Shown here in pieces: positions 9,801 to 16,074 of a stretch of 18,107 nucleotides of DNA (positions are counted from its first letter, which is position 1; each line of letters opens with the position of its first letter). The stretch is taken from positions 1 to 18,107 of the forward strand of contig JBIINH010000028.1 of the NCBI GenBank assembly GCA_044337585.1, given 5' to 3'. The notes under the pieces were generated by a model, which worked only from the letters and a program-made list of their open reading frames with translations, did not search any database and was not told where the DNA came from. The position numbers were made by a program, and so were the translations under genes. This DNA comes from CAYSBE01 sp044337585 (GTDB taxonomy: Bacteria; Bacteroidota; Bacteroidia; UKL13-3).

Positions 9801-10277
9801 AATTGGCTTACGCCAAGATTTAATAATGACAACGTATCATTGGGTACAGATAATTTTGCATTTCAAGCACTTGCTACCAACATGCGTGGATTTACCCAAA
9901 ACATTCGAAATGGTAGCTCATTTGTAGCCATCAACAATGAAATCAGGTGGCCAATATTCAGCTATTTTGCAACAAGACCTGTTCGTTCAGAGTTTTTAAA
10001 GAATTTTCAAATTGTTCCGTTTTATGATATCGGCACCGCTTGGTACGGCAAGAATCCTTACTCTGACGAAAATACATTTAACCAAAAAATTGTAGAAGTA
10101 AATTACCTAAAAGCAACTGTAATCAATGTGCGTGAACCTATAGTTATGGGATATGGAGGTGGGTTAAGAAGTAAACTTTTAGGTTATTTTATGCGATTTG
10201 ATGTAGCCTGGGGAGTGCAGGATTATGAGGTGAGCGATTCTCCTATGTATTACTTTTCGCTTAGCCTTGATTTTTAG
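6870..10277 (+). CDS. TolB-like beta-propeller fused to an Omp85-like outer-membrane barrel
   Basis: About 1135 aa from the TTG at 6870. That start gives a good signal peptide (MVNFIKYKYSFFILCLVLL..VYGQ); the frame has no ATG before residue 23. TTG at 6834 would add 12 residues and overlaps a possible promoter box. Layout: an N-terminal region (about 25-290) resembling a gluzincin peptidase (LPSWYISGLTGHIAKRW) but without an HExxH motif; a PD40/TolB-type propeller (about 305-550) with blades such as SDIYIFDTKTNRERQITNDA, ending VVFSSNRN; a linker; and a C-terminal barrel (about 760-1135) resembling bacterial surface antigen/BamA. The barrel carries an MRGF motif near residue 1005, matching the conserved [VL]RG[FY] of Omp85 loop 6, and NNEIRWPIF after it. 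It is probably an outer-membrane protein with a periplasmic propeller; its function is unknown. Database names usually say TolB-like or BamA/TamA-family. The 3' end overlaps tdk by 17 bp. Confidence 0.85.
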   Translation: MVNFIKYKYSFFILCLVLLCTDMGSVYGQGMYTTFGQNRVQYGRFDWQFVRTENFDSYFYSGGKELSQFAARTAETVLSDIERIIDHRLSGRVEIVCYNSLSDYKQSNFNLSDNPANNTGGVSQVTPNKVFVYFNGSREDFDKQIKEGIALVLINELLFGGNIQERIQNAALLSLPSWYISGLTGHIAKRWTSDHSNKMKDLIAQKRIKNMNRLVYVDEELVGLSFWKFLTDKYGEEIIPNMVYVTRLSRNYETALQYLTGQPFKQVSADWLKYYKNLYAKEDSLRTLPADKFTVRKRLQPYVLPEVKAGPRGDFVTFVTNNSGKYKIWLLDTKTGKQKKVHKGGLKYYQQKVDHTYPVVAWHPGGEKFAYIHEKKGKVWLTTVDLITKKDQSVWLTKFDKVVGMAYSDNDRTLVMSAIRKGQSDIYIFDTKTNRERQITNDAFDDLYPKFVDGSSKVVFSSNRNTDSLSFAAPPTIPADNNFDVYLLDIENPGQRMKRLTYTPFVNEIQPIEYSGEYIAFISDYNGIKNRYVASIRSEYDFTELQIKYVDPERKPDTLYFDVLPDFGNEIMYEGQKIVLDSTVDRIDTIVHEKDFVTTYPLTNYKRNILSHDISKQTQVQYDVTYVDRRIRVFYSPVDRNVPAIGKRTETFPTMSRLKSGEAIASFQPGTVVYSDRRFIPEKKQTTKKTVNQEKPKRKYDYFFVSEFTPENTKPDDIKVATPFAQNTGNTRAIKMNAPRFYDVTFFSDQLVTQLDNSVINTYYQPISASGDNMFNPGLNGMFNVGMVDLFEDYRLVGGFRLAFDLSGVDYFVSYETLKKRFDHKFTFYRQVRNGTSGDIPIRNTSHELRYQIKIPVNQVFSFRASPFVRIDRDVARAINQPSLQAPDNNTPWVGSKFEVVFDNTIPKGLNLMNGTRFKLFYEYYRNVDDRNVQLNALGVDFRHYQKLHRQLIFAFRTTYNTSFGPAKVKYVMGGVDNWLTPRFNNDNVSLGTDNFAFQALATNMRGFTQNIRNGSSFVAINNEIRWPIFSYFATRPVRSEFLKNFQIVPFYDIGTAWYGKNPYSDENTFNQKIVEVNYLKATVINVREPIVMGYGGGLRSKLLGYFMRFDVAWGVQDYEVSDSPMYYFSLSLDF

Positions 10278-10848
10278 CCATTCCTTCGGCAAAACAACTG
10301 CGGCAACGTGCTTCATACTCACCTTTTTCGCCCAACATCACCAAAGCGTCTGAATGATGTTTGCGAAAAGAATGCGTAGCTAAATCACCGCACTGCATAC
10401 AAATGGCATGTACCTTGGTTACATATTCAGCAACAGCCATCAACCCAGGCATAGGGCCAAAAGGTTTTCCCAAATAATCCATATCCAAACCCGCAATAAT
10501 TACCCTTATTCCTTTAGCTGCAAGCTTCTCGCACACGTATATCAATTCCGTATCAAAAAATTGAGCCTCATCAATACACACCACTTCGGCATCTTTGTAT
10601 AGTAGTAAAATATTTAATGAAGATTCTACAGGTATAGAACTGGTAGCAGTTGAATTGTGTGAAACAACTGCTGCTTCATCATATCGGGTATCAGTTGCGG
10701 GCTTATACACTTCTGTTTTTAAATTGGCTATTTTAGCACGGTTAATACGCCTGATAAGCTCTTCTGTTTTACCTGAAAACATACAACCGCAAATAACTTC
10801 TATCCAGCCTTTACGGTTGTTGCGAAAGTATTTGGGTTCATTAAACAT
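10261..10848 (-). CDS. tdk: Thymidine kinase (type II)
   Basis: 195 aa from ATG at 10848. It phosphorylates thymidine with ATP to dTMP in the pyrimidine salvage pathway. Seen: the P-loop G21-CMFSGKT28, a Walker B-like VVCIDEAQFF, and the lasso/zinc region with two Cys pairs (CMQC and CRSC), as in the tetrameric bacterial/TK1-type enzymes. AGLDMDYLGKPFGPMPGLMAVAEYV is the usual family segment. A TTG nine bases further out (10857) would add three residues, but the ATG is preferred. The N-terminal extension before GWIEVICG is the length common in Bacteroidota. The 3' end overlaps the convergent barrel gene by 17 bp, so transcripts converge here without a visible terminator. The unrecognised gene at 10908-11474 lies upstream on the same strand, 59 bp away. 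Confidence 0.97.
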   Translation of the reverse strand: MFNEPKYFRNNRKGWIEVICGCMFSGKTEELIRRINRAKIANLKTEVYKPATDTRYDEAAVVSHNSTATSSIPVESSLNILLLYKDAEVVCIDEAQFFDTELIYVCEKLAAKGIRVIIAGLDMDYLGKPFGPMPGLMAVAEYVTKVHAICMQCGDLATHSFRKHHSDALVMLGEKGEYEARCRSCFAEGMAKNQG

Positions 10849-10854
10849 ATGTAG

Positions 10855-10862
10855 CAAAGGTA
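10855..10862 (-). promoter_or_regulatory. Possible -7 promoter box for tdk
   Basis: On the minus strand this reads TACCTTTG, an exact match to the Bacteroidota -7 consensus TAnnTTTG. It ends only 6 bases before the tdk ATG (10848), so transcription would start at or very near the start codon. No clean -33 TTTG lies at the expected 18-21 bp distance (only TTTC at 10885-10888), so the match could be chance. Confidence 0.3.
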
Positions 10863-10907
10863 TACATTATCGGGAAACTGTTTTGAAAGCGGCAAGTAAA
10901 TTAACAA

Positions 10908-11474
10908 CTAGGTTAGTCTTCTTGATAGGGTTTGGTTAACCTGCTGATAAAATTGCAATGGAGTAAATTTACGCCAAATCATGTTGTCAAGCTCTCCGCC
11001 AAAATTGATATAATAATCGATATTAGCTGATCGAAGTTCAGTTAAAACATGTTCTTGGAAATTAATAGCGGCAATCCACCCCTCTTCAATATCTTGAAAC
11101 CATTCTTCATAATAGCTGTCATCACTGCTATGAAAATTTAATACATTTTCTCCCACTAAAATAAATTTGTCAATACCATTTATGTTCAGTGGCTCAATCA
11201 CCTCTCTTTTTAAAAACATGATATCATTGGTTACTGCATCATTCCATTCGCCAAACATTTCGATAATGGCAAAGCCTTCGTGGTATTCAGCAAATAATAT
11301 TTTGGTGTAAAGCGTTGGCGAGCCAAACTCATCCCATTGCGGGTGTATGGCATAATTATACACCTTATTGGTATATTCAAACTCACTATACTCACGCTCA
11401 TAGAAGGGCGAAAGGTGGTCGTCTTCGGAGCGATATAAATCTCTCCAGCGGTAATGTGGCTCTAAATCCTGCAT
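10908..11474 (-). CDS. Conserved-looking acidic protein, unrecognised
   Basis: 188 aa from ATG at 11474. I do not recognise a named family. The protein is acidic and rich in aromatic residues (YRWRDLYRSEDDHLSPFYEREYSE near the N-terminus). It has no signal peptide or membrane segment, so it is probably cytoplasmic. A beta-alpha pattern is apparent: LYTKILFAEYHEGFAIIEMFGEW, then NGIDKFILVGENVLNF, then a helix-rich EEGWIAAINFQEHVLTELRSANID and YYINFGGELDNMIWRKFTP. Codon use resembles that of its neighbours and the frame is uninterrupted, which supports a real gene. It is divergent from metK across a 128-bp gap and lies 59 bp upstream of tdk on the same strand, so the two may be co-transcribed. 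No catalytic motif is evident. Confidence 0.75.
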   Translation of the reverse strand: MQDLEPHYRWRDLYRSEDDHLSPFYEREYSEFEYTNKVYNYAIHPQWDEFGSPTLYTKILFAEYHEGFAIIEMFGEWNDAVTNDIMFLKREVIEPLNINGIDKFILVGENVLNFHSSDDSYYEEWFQDIEEGWIAAINFQEHVLTELRSANIDYYINFGGELDNMIWRKFTPLQFYQQVNQTLSRRLT

Positions 11475-11500
11475 TGATGCCCGAATTTATGTCTATAAGA

Positions 11501-11550
11501 TGAAGTTTTCAAGTTGTTGAAGTTATATTTTTTAGCGCTTTGCAACTTCA
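11501..11550. repeat. Three copies of heptamer TGAAGTT upstream of metK
   Basis: TGAAGTT occurs at 11501-11507 and 11518-11524 (17 bp apart), and inverted as AACTTCA at 11544-11550. An inverted repeat TTCAA-GTTG-TTGAA (11508-11521) lies between and partly over the first two. The third copy falls between the -33 and -7 boxes of the metK promoter. This may be an operator for metK or for the divergent gene at 11474, or chance in AT-rich sequence. Confidence 0.25.
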
Positions 11551-11568
11551 TGCAAATATGTATTTTTG
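11539..11568 (+). promoter_or_regulatory. metK promoter (Bacteroidota-type -33/-7)
   Basis: A TTTG at 11539-11542 and an exact TAnnTTTG box (TATTTTTG, 11561-11568) are separated by 18 bp, fitting the primary sigma factor promoter of Bacteroidota. The start codon lies 35 bases past the box, giving a leader of roughly 28-30 nt. That is too short for a known SAM riboswitch. Confidence 0.6.
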
Positions 11569-11602
11569 CCATCTTGTAAAATAAACTAATCAATAACCAA
11601 AC

Positions 11603-12856
11603 ATGTCATACCTATTTACTTCAGAATCGGTGAGTGAAGGACACCCCGATAAAGTTGCCGACCAGATTTCAGATGCGCTTATCGATAATTTTTTGGCATT
11701 CGATCCGGATTCCAAAGTTGCCTGCGAAACGCTGGTAACTACAGGGCAGGTTGTGCTTGCCGGAGAAGTGAAATCAAAAGCTTACCTTGATGTACAATCC
11801 ATCGCACGCGATGTAATACGTAAAATTGGATACACCAAAAGCGAATACATGTTTGAAGCCAACTCATGTGGAGTTCTTTCTGCCATCCATGAGCAGTCGG
11901 CTGATATTAACCAAGGCGTTGACCGTAAGAAAAAACAAGACCAAGGAGCCGGTGACCAAGGCATGATGTTTGGCTACGCTACCAGCGAAACAGATAACCA
12001 TATGCCTCTTGCACTTGACCTTGCACATGGTATACTGCTTGAGCTTGCCGCTTTGCGTAGAGAAAACAAACAAATTAAATACCTGCGTCCGGATGCAAAA
12101 AGCCAGGTTACACTTGAGTATAATGATAAAAATCAGCCGGTACGTATTGATTCTATCGTAGTTTCAACGCAACACGATGATTTTGATAGCGAAGCAAAAA
12201 TGTTGGCCAAAATCAAAAAAGACATCATTGAAATTTTAATTCCACGCGTTAAAACCAAATACAAAAAGTACGCAAAGCTTTTCAATAACAATATTAACTA
12301 CCACATCAACCCTACCGGCAAGTTTGTAATTGGCGGACCACATGGCGACACAGGACTTACAGGTCGTAAAATTATTGTTGATACATACGGAGGAAAAGGT
12401 GCTCACGGTGGAGGTGCATTTTCAGGAAAAGATCCTTCAAAGGTAGATCGCTCGGCAGCCTACGCAACACGCCATATTGCCAAAAACTTGGTGGCAGCAG
12501 GTTTGTGTGACGAGGTATTGGTTCAGGTTTCGTATGCTATTGGTGTAAAAGACCCAATGGGAATTTACATCAATACCAATGGTACGGCTAAAGTGAAAAT
12601 GACTGATGGAGAGATTGCTAAAAAAGTGGAGAAAATATTCGACATGACTCCTTATGGAATCGAAACCCGTTTGAAATTGCGCAACCCAATTTACAGCGAA
12701 ACAGCAGCATACGGTCACATGGGTCGCAAGAATGAAATTGTTACCAAAACATTCTCTTCCCCTGACGGAAAGAAAGTAACCAAGAAGGTAGAACTTTTCA
12801 CCTGGGAAAAATTGGATTATGTACCACAAGTAAAAAAGGCATTTGGCTTGAAGTAA
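11603..12856 (+). CDS. metK: S-adenosylmethionine synthetase (methionine adenosyltransferase)
   Basis: 417 aa. It makes S-adenosylmethionine from methionine and ATP, releasing phosphate and pyrophosphate, in the cytoplasm as a tetramer. Seen: SVSEGHPDKVADQISDA near the N-terminus (ATP/metal site), the signature GAGDQGMMFGYA (about 116-127), GGPHGDTGLTGRKIIVDTYGG, and the glycine-rich signature GGGAFSGKDPSKVDRSAAYA. The length is somewhat above the 380-400 aa of proteobacterial enzymes and normal for Bacteroidota forms. The insert rich in Lys (about 195-225, KKDIIEILIPRVKTKYKKYAK) falls in the central domain. ATG at 11603 begins the conserved MSYLFTSESVSEGHPDK. A promoter lies at 11539-11568 and a strong terminator at 12879-12919, so the gene looks monocistronic. 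A SAM-dependent methyltransferase gene follows, but beyond the terminator. Confidence 0.98.
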   Translation: MSYLFTSESVSEGHPDKVADQISDALIDNFLAFDPDSKVACETLVTTGQVVLAGEVKSKAYLDVQSIARDVIRKIGYTKSEYMFEANSCGVLSAIHEQSADINQGVDRKKKQDQGAGDQGMMFGYATSETDNHMPLALDLAHGILLELAALRRENKQIKYLRPDAKSQVTLEYNDKNQPVRIDSIVVSTQHDDFDSEAKMLAKIKKDIIEILIPRVKTKYKKYAKLFNNNINYHINPTGKFVIGGPHGDTGLTGRKIIVDTYGGKGAHGGGAFSGKDPSKVDRSAAYATRHIAKNLVAAGLCDEVLVQVSYAIGVKDPMGIYINTNGTAKVKMTDGEIAKKVEKIFDMTPYGIETRLKLRNPIYSETAAYGHMGRKNEIVTKTFSSPDGKKVTKKVELFTWEKLDYVPQVKKAFGLK

Positions 12857-12878
12857 TTCCCAAATCACACAATAATTC

Positions 12879-12919
12879 AACGCCCCGATTTGCAAATAGG
12901 CATTCGGGGCGTTTTTTTT
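12879..12919 (+). terminator. Rho-independent terminator of metK
   Basis: A perfect 10-bp stem, AACGCCCCGA (12879-12888) with TCGGGGCGTT (12904-12913), and a 15-nt loop. It is followed at once by a run of eight T (12912-12919, partly shared with the stem). It begins 22 bp after the metK stop codon. Confidence 0.9.
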
Positions 12920-12978
12920 CGACAACTTATCTTGCTGATTACTTATTTTGCGCCTTTCAACCATTTATACAATCATTC

Positions 12979-13779
12979 ATGGAATACGATCCTATAAAAC
13001 GCGACTTGGGTGTGGTATTTAACCGCTCATCAGCCATGCGCAAGCTTTTTTACAAACTCCTCGATTTGCTTTTGCTACGCACATGGCATATTCACCGCGA
13101 ACTTAAACGTTGGCCCAGATTTAGAGAATCCTTTACCATGATGGATGCCGGCTCCGGTTTCGGGCAGTATTCGTTTTATATCGCCTCGCGTAACAGGCAG
13201 TGCAGCATTGATGCTGTAGATGTGAAAGAAGAACAAATAGCAGATTGCAACCAGTTTTTTGCAACATGTGGGATAAACAATGTTACGTTTCAGGTTGGCG
13301 ATTTGACCAAACCCCATGCAACTGAAAAATATGACCTGGTATTGTGTGTGGATGTAATGGAACACATATTGGAAGATGTAGATGTATTTACCCATTTTCA
13401 CCGCAGCATGAAGCCCGGAGCCATGTTGCTCATTTCTACACCAAGCGATCAGGGAGGCAGCAATGCAGATGAACATGGCGAATCGTTTATTGGAGAGCAC
13501 GTGCGTGATGGCTACCCAGTAGCTGAAATGGAAGAGAAATTGCGCAAAGCAGGCTTTACCAAAATGGAAATTCTATACTCATATGGAGCTCCGGGGAAAA
13601 TAGCATGGAAACTGTCTATGAAATACCCAATGTTGATGCTGAATACCACCAAATTATTTTTTGTGATTTTGCCGGTGTATTATTTAATAACCTATCCTTT
13701 TGCTTACCTCCTTAATTGGATAGATACTTACACTACTCACAAAACAGGCACAGGACTTATTGTAAAAGCCTGGAAATAA
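12979..13779 (+). CDS. Class I SAM-dependent methyltransferase with C-terminal hydrophobic segment
   Basis: 266 aa. Rossmann-type methyltransferase: motif I MDAGSGFGQYS (55-65), acidic ribose-binding position in IDAVDVKEEQ (78-86), motif II-like VTFQVGDLT (102-110), YDLVLCVDVMEHI (118-130), and the post-III FHRSMKPGAMLLISTPS (140-156). The N-terminal region (20-40) is basic and hydrophobic (RKLFYKLLDLLLLRTWHIHREL), and the C-terminus has a hydrophobic stretch (about 216-246, MLMLNTTKLFFVILPVYYLITYPFAYLL). The enzyme may therefore sit on the membrane and act on a lipid or quinone-like substrate; that is inference. The acceptor is unknown. ATG at 12979, 60 bp past the metK terminator. The next gene, a permease, starts 1 nt after its stop, so the two are probably translated together. 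Confidence 0.88.
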   Translation: MEYDPIKRDLGVVFNRSSAMRKLFYKLLDLLLLRTWHIHRELKRWPRFRESFTMMDAGSGFGQYSFYIASRNRQCSIDAVDVKEEQIADCNQFFATCGINNVTFQVGDLTKPHATEKYDLVLCVDVMEHILEDVDVFTHFHRSMKPGAMLLISTPSDQGGSNADEHGESFIGEHVRDGYPVAEMEEKLRKAGFTKMEILYSYGAPGKIAWKLSMKYPMLMLNTTKLFFVILPVYYLITYPFAYLLNWIDTYTTHKTGTGLIVKAWK

Positions 13780-13780
13780 T

Positions 13781-15007
13781 ATGAACCTGCCTTTGCTCAT
13801 AGCCCGAAGGTATTTCTTTTCAAAAAGGCAGGGAAAGTCGTTTAACCTTATTAACCTTATTTCGGGTATTTCATTGCTCGGATATATTGTAGGAGCAATG
13901 GCTTTGGTTATTGTGCTTTCGGTATTTAATGGCTTTGAAGGCATGTTTAGTGCCATGTACAATAATTTCGATCCCGATATGCAGATTATTGCACAAGAAG
14001 GAAAAACATTTACCCGCGACTCAACAACAATTGCTAACCTAAAAAAATTGAATGGCGTAGAATTGGTAGCAGAAGTGCTGGAAGAAAATGTGTTGCTCAA
14101 GTATGACGACAGGCAAACCATTGCCAAAGCAAAAGGCGTTGATAAAAACTATACCCGTCTCACTTTATTGGATAGCTGCCTGGTTGCCGGAACCATGTTG
14201 CTGGAATATGATGATGAAGCCTATGCATTAGTGGGGCAGGAAATAGCATGGAAGCTGGCTATTGACCCGTCAGACATTTTTAAAAAAATGACTATATATG
14301 TTCCTTCTCAGGGAGCTGTAGATGTATTAAATCCCGAAGCAAATTTTAATAAAGCGATGGTGGCGCCAGCCGGTATATTTAGTGTTCAGCAGGAGATAGA
14401 CGAAACCTACATAATTGTTCCCATTTCTTTTTTACAACAACTATTGGTCAGGGAGCATCAATTATCATCGTTAGATATCAAACTAAAAAATGGCACATCA
14501 CCCAACAAAGCCAAGTCAGAAATTGCAGCGTTAATGGGAAATAATTTTACCATTAAAAACAGATACGAACAACGTGAGGCTTTTTATAAAATTATGAAAT
14601 CGGAAAAGCTAATCAGCTATATCATTTTGTTGTTTATTTTGTTGATTGCCGCTGCCAATAGCATAGCCTCTTTGTACCTCCTTACCCTCGAGAAGAAAAA
14701 AGATATTGGGTTGATGTCAAATATTGGGATGAAGGCAAAACAGGTATATGCAATCTTTATGCTTGAAGGTATTTTTATTGCACTTACGGGAGGCATAATT
14801 GGAATTATTTTAGGCATTGGAGTATGCTACGCACAGCAACAATTTGGATTTATACACCTCACAGACGGTTCAGCATTTATGTTTCAGCAATACCCGGTTG
14901 AGCTTAGGATTACAGACATCGCACTTGTATTTGCTACTGTGGTTATATTGGGGTTTATAACAGCACAATATCCTGCACGAAAAGCAGCTGCATTAAGCAA
15001 TATGTAG
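13781..15007 (+). CDS. ABC transporter permease, LolC/LolE (FtsX) family
   Basis: 408 aa, the usual size for lipoprotein-releasing permeases. Topology: a cytoplasmic N-terminal stretch (LLIARRYFFSKRQGKSFNLINLISGISLLG), TM1 about 24-49, a large periplasmic MacB-like domain (about 50-275), then TM2 about 277-300, TM3 about 324-348 and TM4 about 377-397. The cytoplasmic coupling loop LEKKKDIGLMSNIGMKAKQV between TM2 and TM3 is characteristic of the FtsX family and contacts the ATPase. The family moves lipoproteins from the inner membrane toward the outer-membrane carrier; Bacteroidota commonly carry one homodimeric form. No LolD-type ATPase gene is in the window, so it must be encoded elsewhere. 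The ATG at 13781 is 1 nt after the methyltransferase stop, suggesting translational coupling. It converges with the B12-binding gene, with a gap of 51 bp that holds only a weak hairpin. Confidence 0.9.
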   Translation: MNLPLLIARRYFFSKRQGKSFNLINLISGISLLGYIVGAMALVIVLSVFNGFEGMFSAMYNNFDPDMQIIAQEGKTFTRDSTTIANLKKLNGVELVAEVLEENVLLKYDDRQTIAKAKGVDKNYTRLTLLDSCLVAGTMLLEYDDEAYALVGQEIAWKLAIDPSDIFKKMTIYVPSQGAVDVLNPEANFNKAMVAPAGIFSVQQEIDETYIIVPISFLQQLLVREHQLSSLDIKLKNGTSPNKAKSEIAALMGNNFTIKNRYEQREAFYKIMKSEKLISYIILLFILLIAAANSIASLYLLTLEKKKDIGLMSNIGMKAKQVYAIFMLEGIFIALTGGIIGIILGIGVCYAQQQFGFIHLTDGSAFMFQQYPVELRITDIALVFATVVILGFITAQYPARKAAALSNM

Positions 15008-15058
15008 TCATTTGGTTAATTACCATTTGTAATAATTGAGATAAGCAGAATGGTATAT

Positions 15059-15463
15059 TTATGAGCGGTTTTTAGCCACCCATTCTTTGATAAATGCAGC
15101 TATATCGCCCATATTGGAACCCGGGGCAAATAATTTTCCTACACCCATAGCATTAAGTGCCTGCATATCTTCATCGGGTATAATGCCACCACCGGTGAGC
15201 AATACATTATCCAATCCTTCTTTTTTCATGAGGTCGATAATGCGCGGAAATACCGTATTGTGTGCACCCGAAAGAATACTCACGCCTATCACATCCACAT
15301 CTTCTTGCAGGGCTGCCTGTACCACCATTTCGGGTGTTTGGCGCAATCCTGTATATATTACTTCCATGCCTGCATCACGCAGGGCAGTTGCGATTACTTT
15401 GGCACCGCGGTCGTGTCCGTCAAGGCCTACTTTGGCTACTAATACACGTATAGGTCGGTTCAT
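15059..15463 (-). CDS. Stand-alone cobalamin (B12)-binding protein, methylmalonyl-CoA mutase C-terminal-domain type
   Basis: 134 aa, the size of one B12-binding domain. It carries the base-off/His-on signature: DGHDRG (15-20, the DxHxxG lower-ligand motif with His17), SILSGAHNTVFPRI (about 82-95, SxL motif) and LLTGGGIIPDEDM (about 108-120, GG motif). The opening RVLVAKVGLDGHDRGAKVIATALRDAGMEVIYTGL is nearly diagnostic of the C-terminal domain of methylmalonyl-CoA mutase or its separately encoded small subunit. It likely pairs with a large catalytic subunit encoded elsewhere for methylmalonyl-CoA/succinyl-CoA or a related acyl-CoA mutase reaction. ATG at 15463 overlaps the stop of the lipoprotein gene by 4 bases (ATGA), so it is the third gene of a gltX-lipoprotein-B12 unit. 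Which mutase it serves cannot be told from here. Confidence 0.92.
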   Translation of the reverse strand: MNRPIRVLVAKVGLDGHDRGAKVIATALRDAGMEVIYTGLRQTPEMVVQAALQEDVDVIGVSILSGAHNTVFPRIIDLMKKEGLDNVLLTGGGIIPDEDMQALNAMGVGKLFAPGSNMGDIAAFIKEWVAKNRS

Positions 15464-16074
15464 TTCTTTTTGTTTACTCGTTTCAATACAAAAGCTTTTT
15501 CCTTCATCAGGTATTTATCGGTAATCACTTCAAGTACCGAATCCTGAACGGTAAATACAACCGCACTATCGGGATGATTTACCTGCATAATATGCAACAT
15601 GGTTTCTTCATTCGCTGCAAAAGTATTCCACTTGCTTGCACTGTCTTTCGACAAAGCTTGCCATTTGAGCAATTTTGCCATCTCTGGGGAGTAGCTTCTG
15701 CTGTTGTCGAAATAATAAGCGTGGATATTGTTTTTCTCAACGCGCCAAACATCAATATTCCATTGAGGCGGGTTGGTTTCAATCCGTTGACTGATGGCGT
15801 AATATTTTCCAAAGCGCGATAAGACTACCGAATCTGAAAGCAGCATGGGCTCATTCCACGAATCGCCATATGGAAAAATACCATTGGCTTTAATGGCCAC
15901 AATAGCCGTATCTTTTTTAAACAGGTTGAATGGAAAGGTATTGGTAGGTACGGCATAATCACCTTGAACATGCTGCGGAAACGCATCGAGTTTCGTTCCG
16001 GGATAGCGGTCGAACCTTGATGCCGAACAAGCGCCAAGAAGTATCAGTAATGATATGACAAGTATATTTTTCAT
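15460..16074 (-). CDS. Putative lipoprotein of unknown function
   Basis: 204 aa. It begins MKNILVISLLILLGAC, a lipoprotein signal peptide with lipobox L13-G-A-C16; Cys16 should be lipidated. The mature part (from SASRFDRYPG) is hydrophilic and shows no enzyme motif I recognise. It has several beta-strand-like segments (DTAIVAIKANGIFPYG, WNIDVWRVEKNNIHAYYF, SAVVFTVQDSVLEVI) and ends in KKAFVLKRVNKKK-like basic residues. Ser18 after the +2 position does not suggest retention, but sorting rules in Bacteroidota differ from those of E. coli. The start ATG (16074) overlaps the gltX stop, and its stop overlaps the B12-binding gene start, each by 4 bases. This makes co-translation likely, though no functional link to either neighbour is evident. 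Confidence 0.85.
   Translation of the reverse strand: MKNILVISLLILLGACSASRFDRYPGTKLDAFPQHVQGDYAVPTNTFPFNLFKKDTAIVAIKANGIFPYGDSWNEPMLLSDSVVLSRFGKYYAISQRIETNPPQWNIDVWRVEKNNIHAYYFDNSRSYSPEMAKLLKWQALSKDSASKWNTFAANEETMLHIMQVNHPDSAVVFTVQDSVLEVITDKYLMKEKAFVLKRVNKKK

Noticed and set aside
10595..10939. 114-codon plus-strand open frame opposite tdk
   Set aside because: Antisense to tdk, whose P-loop and Cys pairs fix the true strand.
11569..11602. SAM riboswitch upstream of metK
   Set aside because: The leader after the predicted promoter is about 30 nt and shows no stem structure; too short for known SAM-binding RNA classes.
12437..12964. 175-codon minus-strand open frame over the metK 3' end
   Set aside because: It lies antisense to strongly conserved metK codons and across the metK terminator. 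Its translation is Cys/Phe-rich with no family motif, typical of a shadow frame.
13684..14127. 147-codon minus-strand open frame across the methyltransferase/permease junction
   Set aside because: Antisense to two clear genes; low-complexity Ser-rich translation with no motif.
15021..15055. Inverted repeat TACCATT/AATGGTA between the convergent permease and B12 genes
   Set aside because: Only 7 A/T-rich pairs with a 21-nt loop and no clean T-run, so too weak to call a terminator.
15087..15524. 145-codon plus-strand open frame opposite the B12-binding gene
   Set aside because: Antisense to a gene with full B12-binding motifs; the translation resembles no family.
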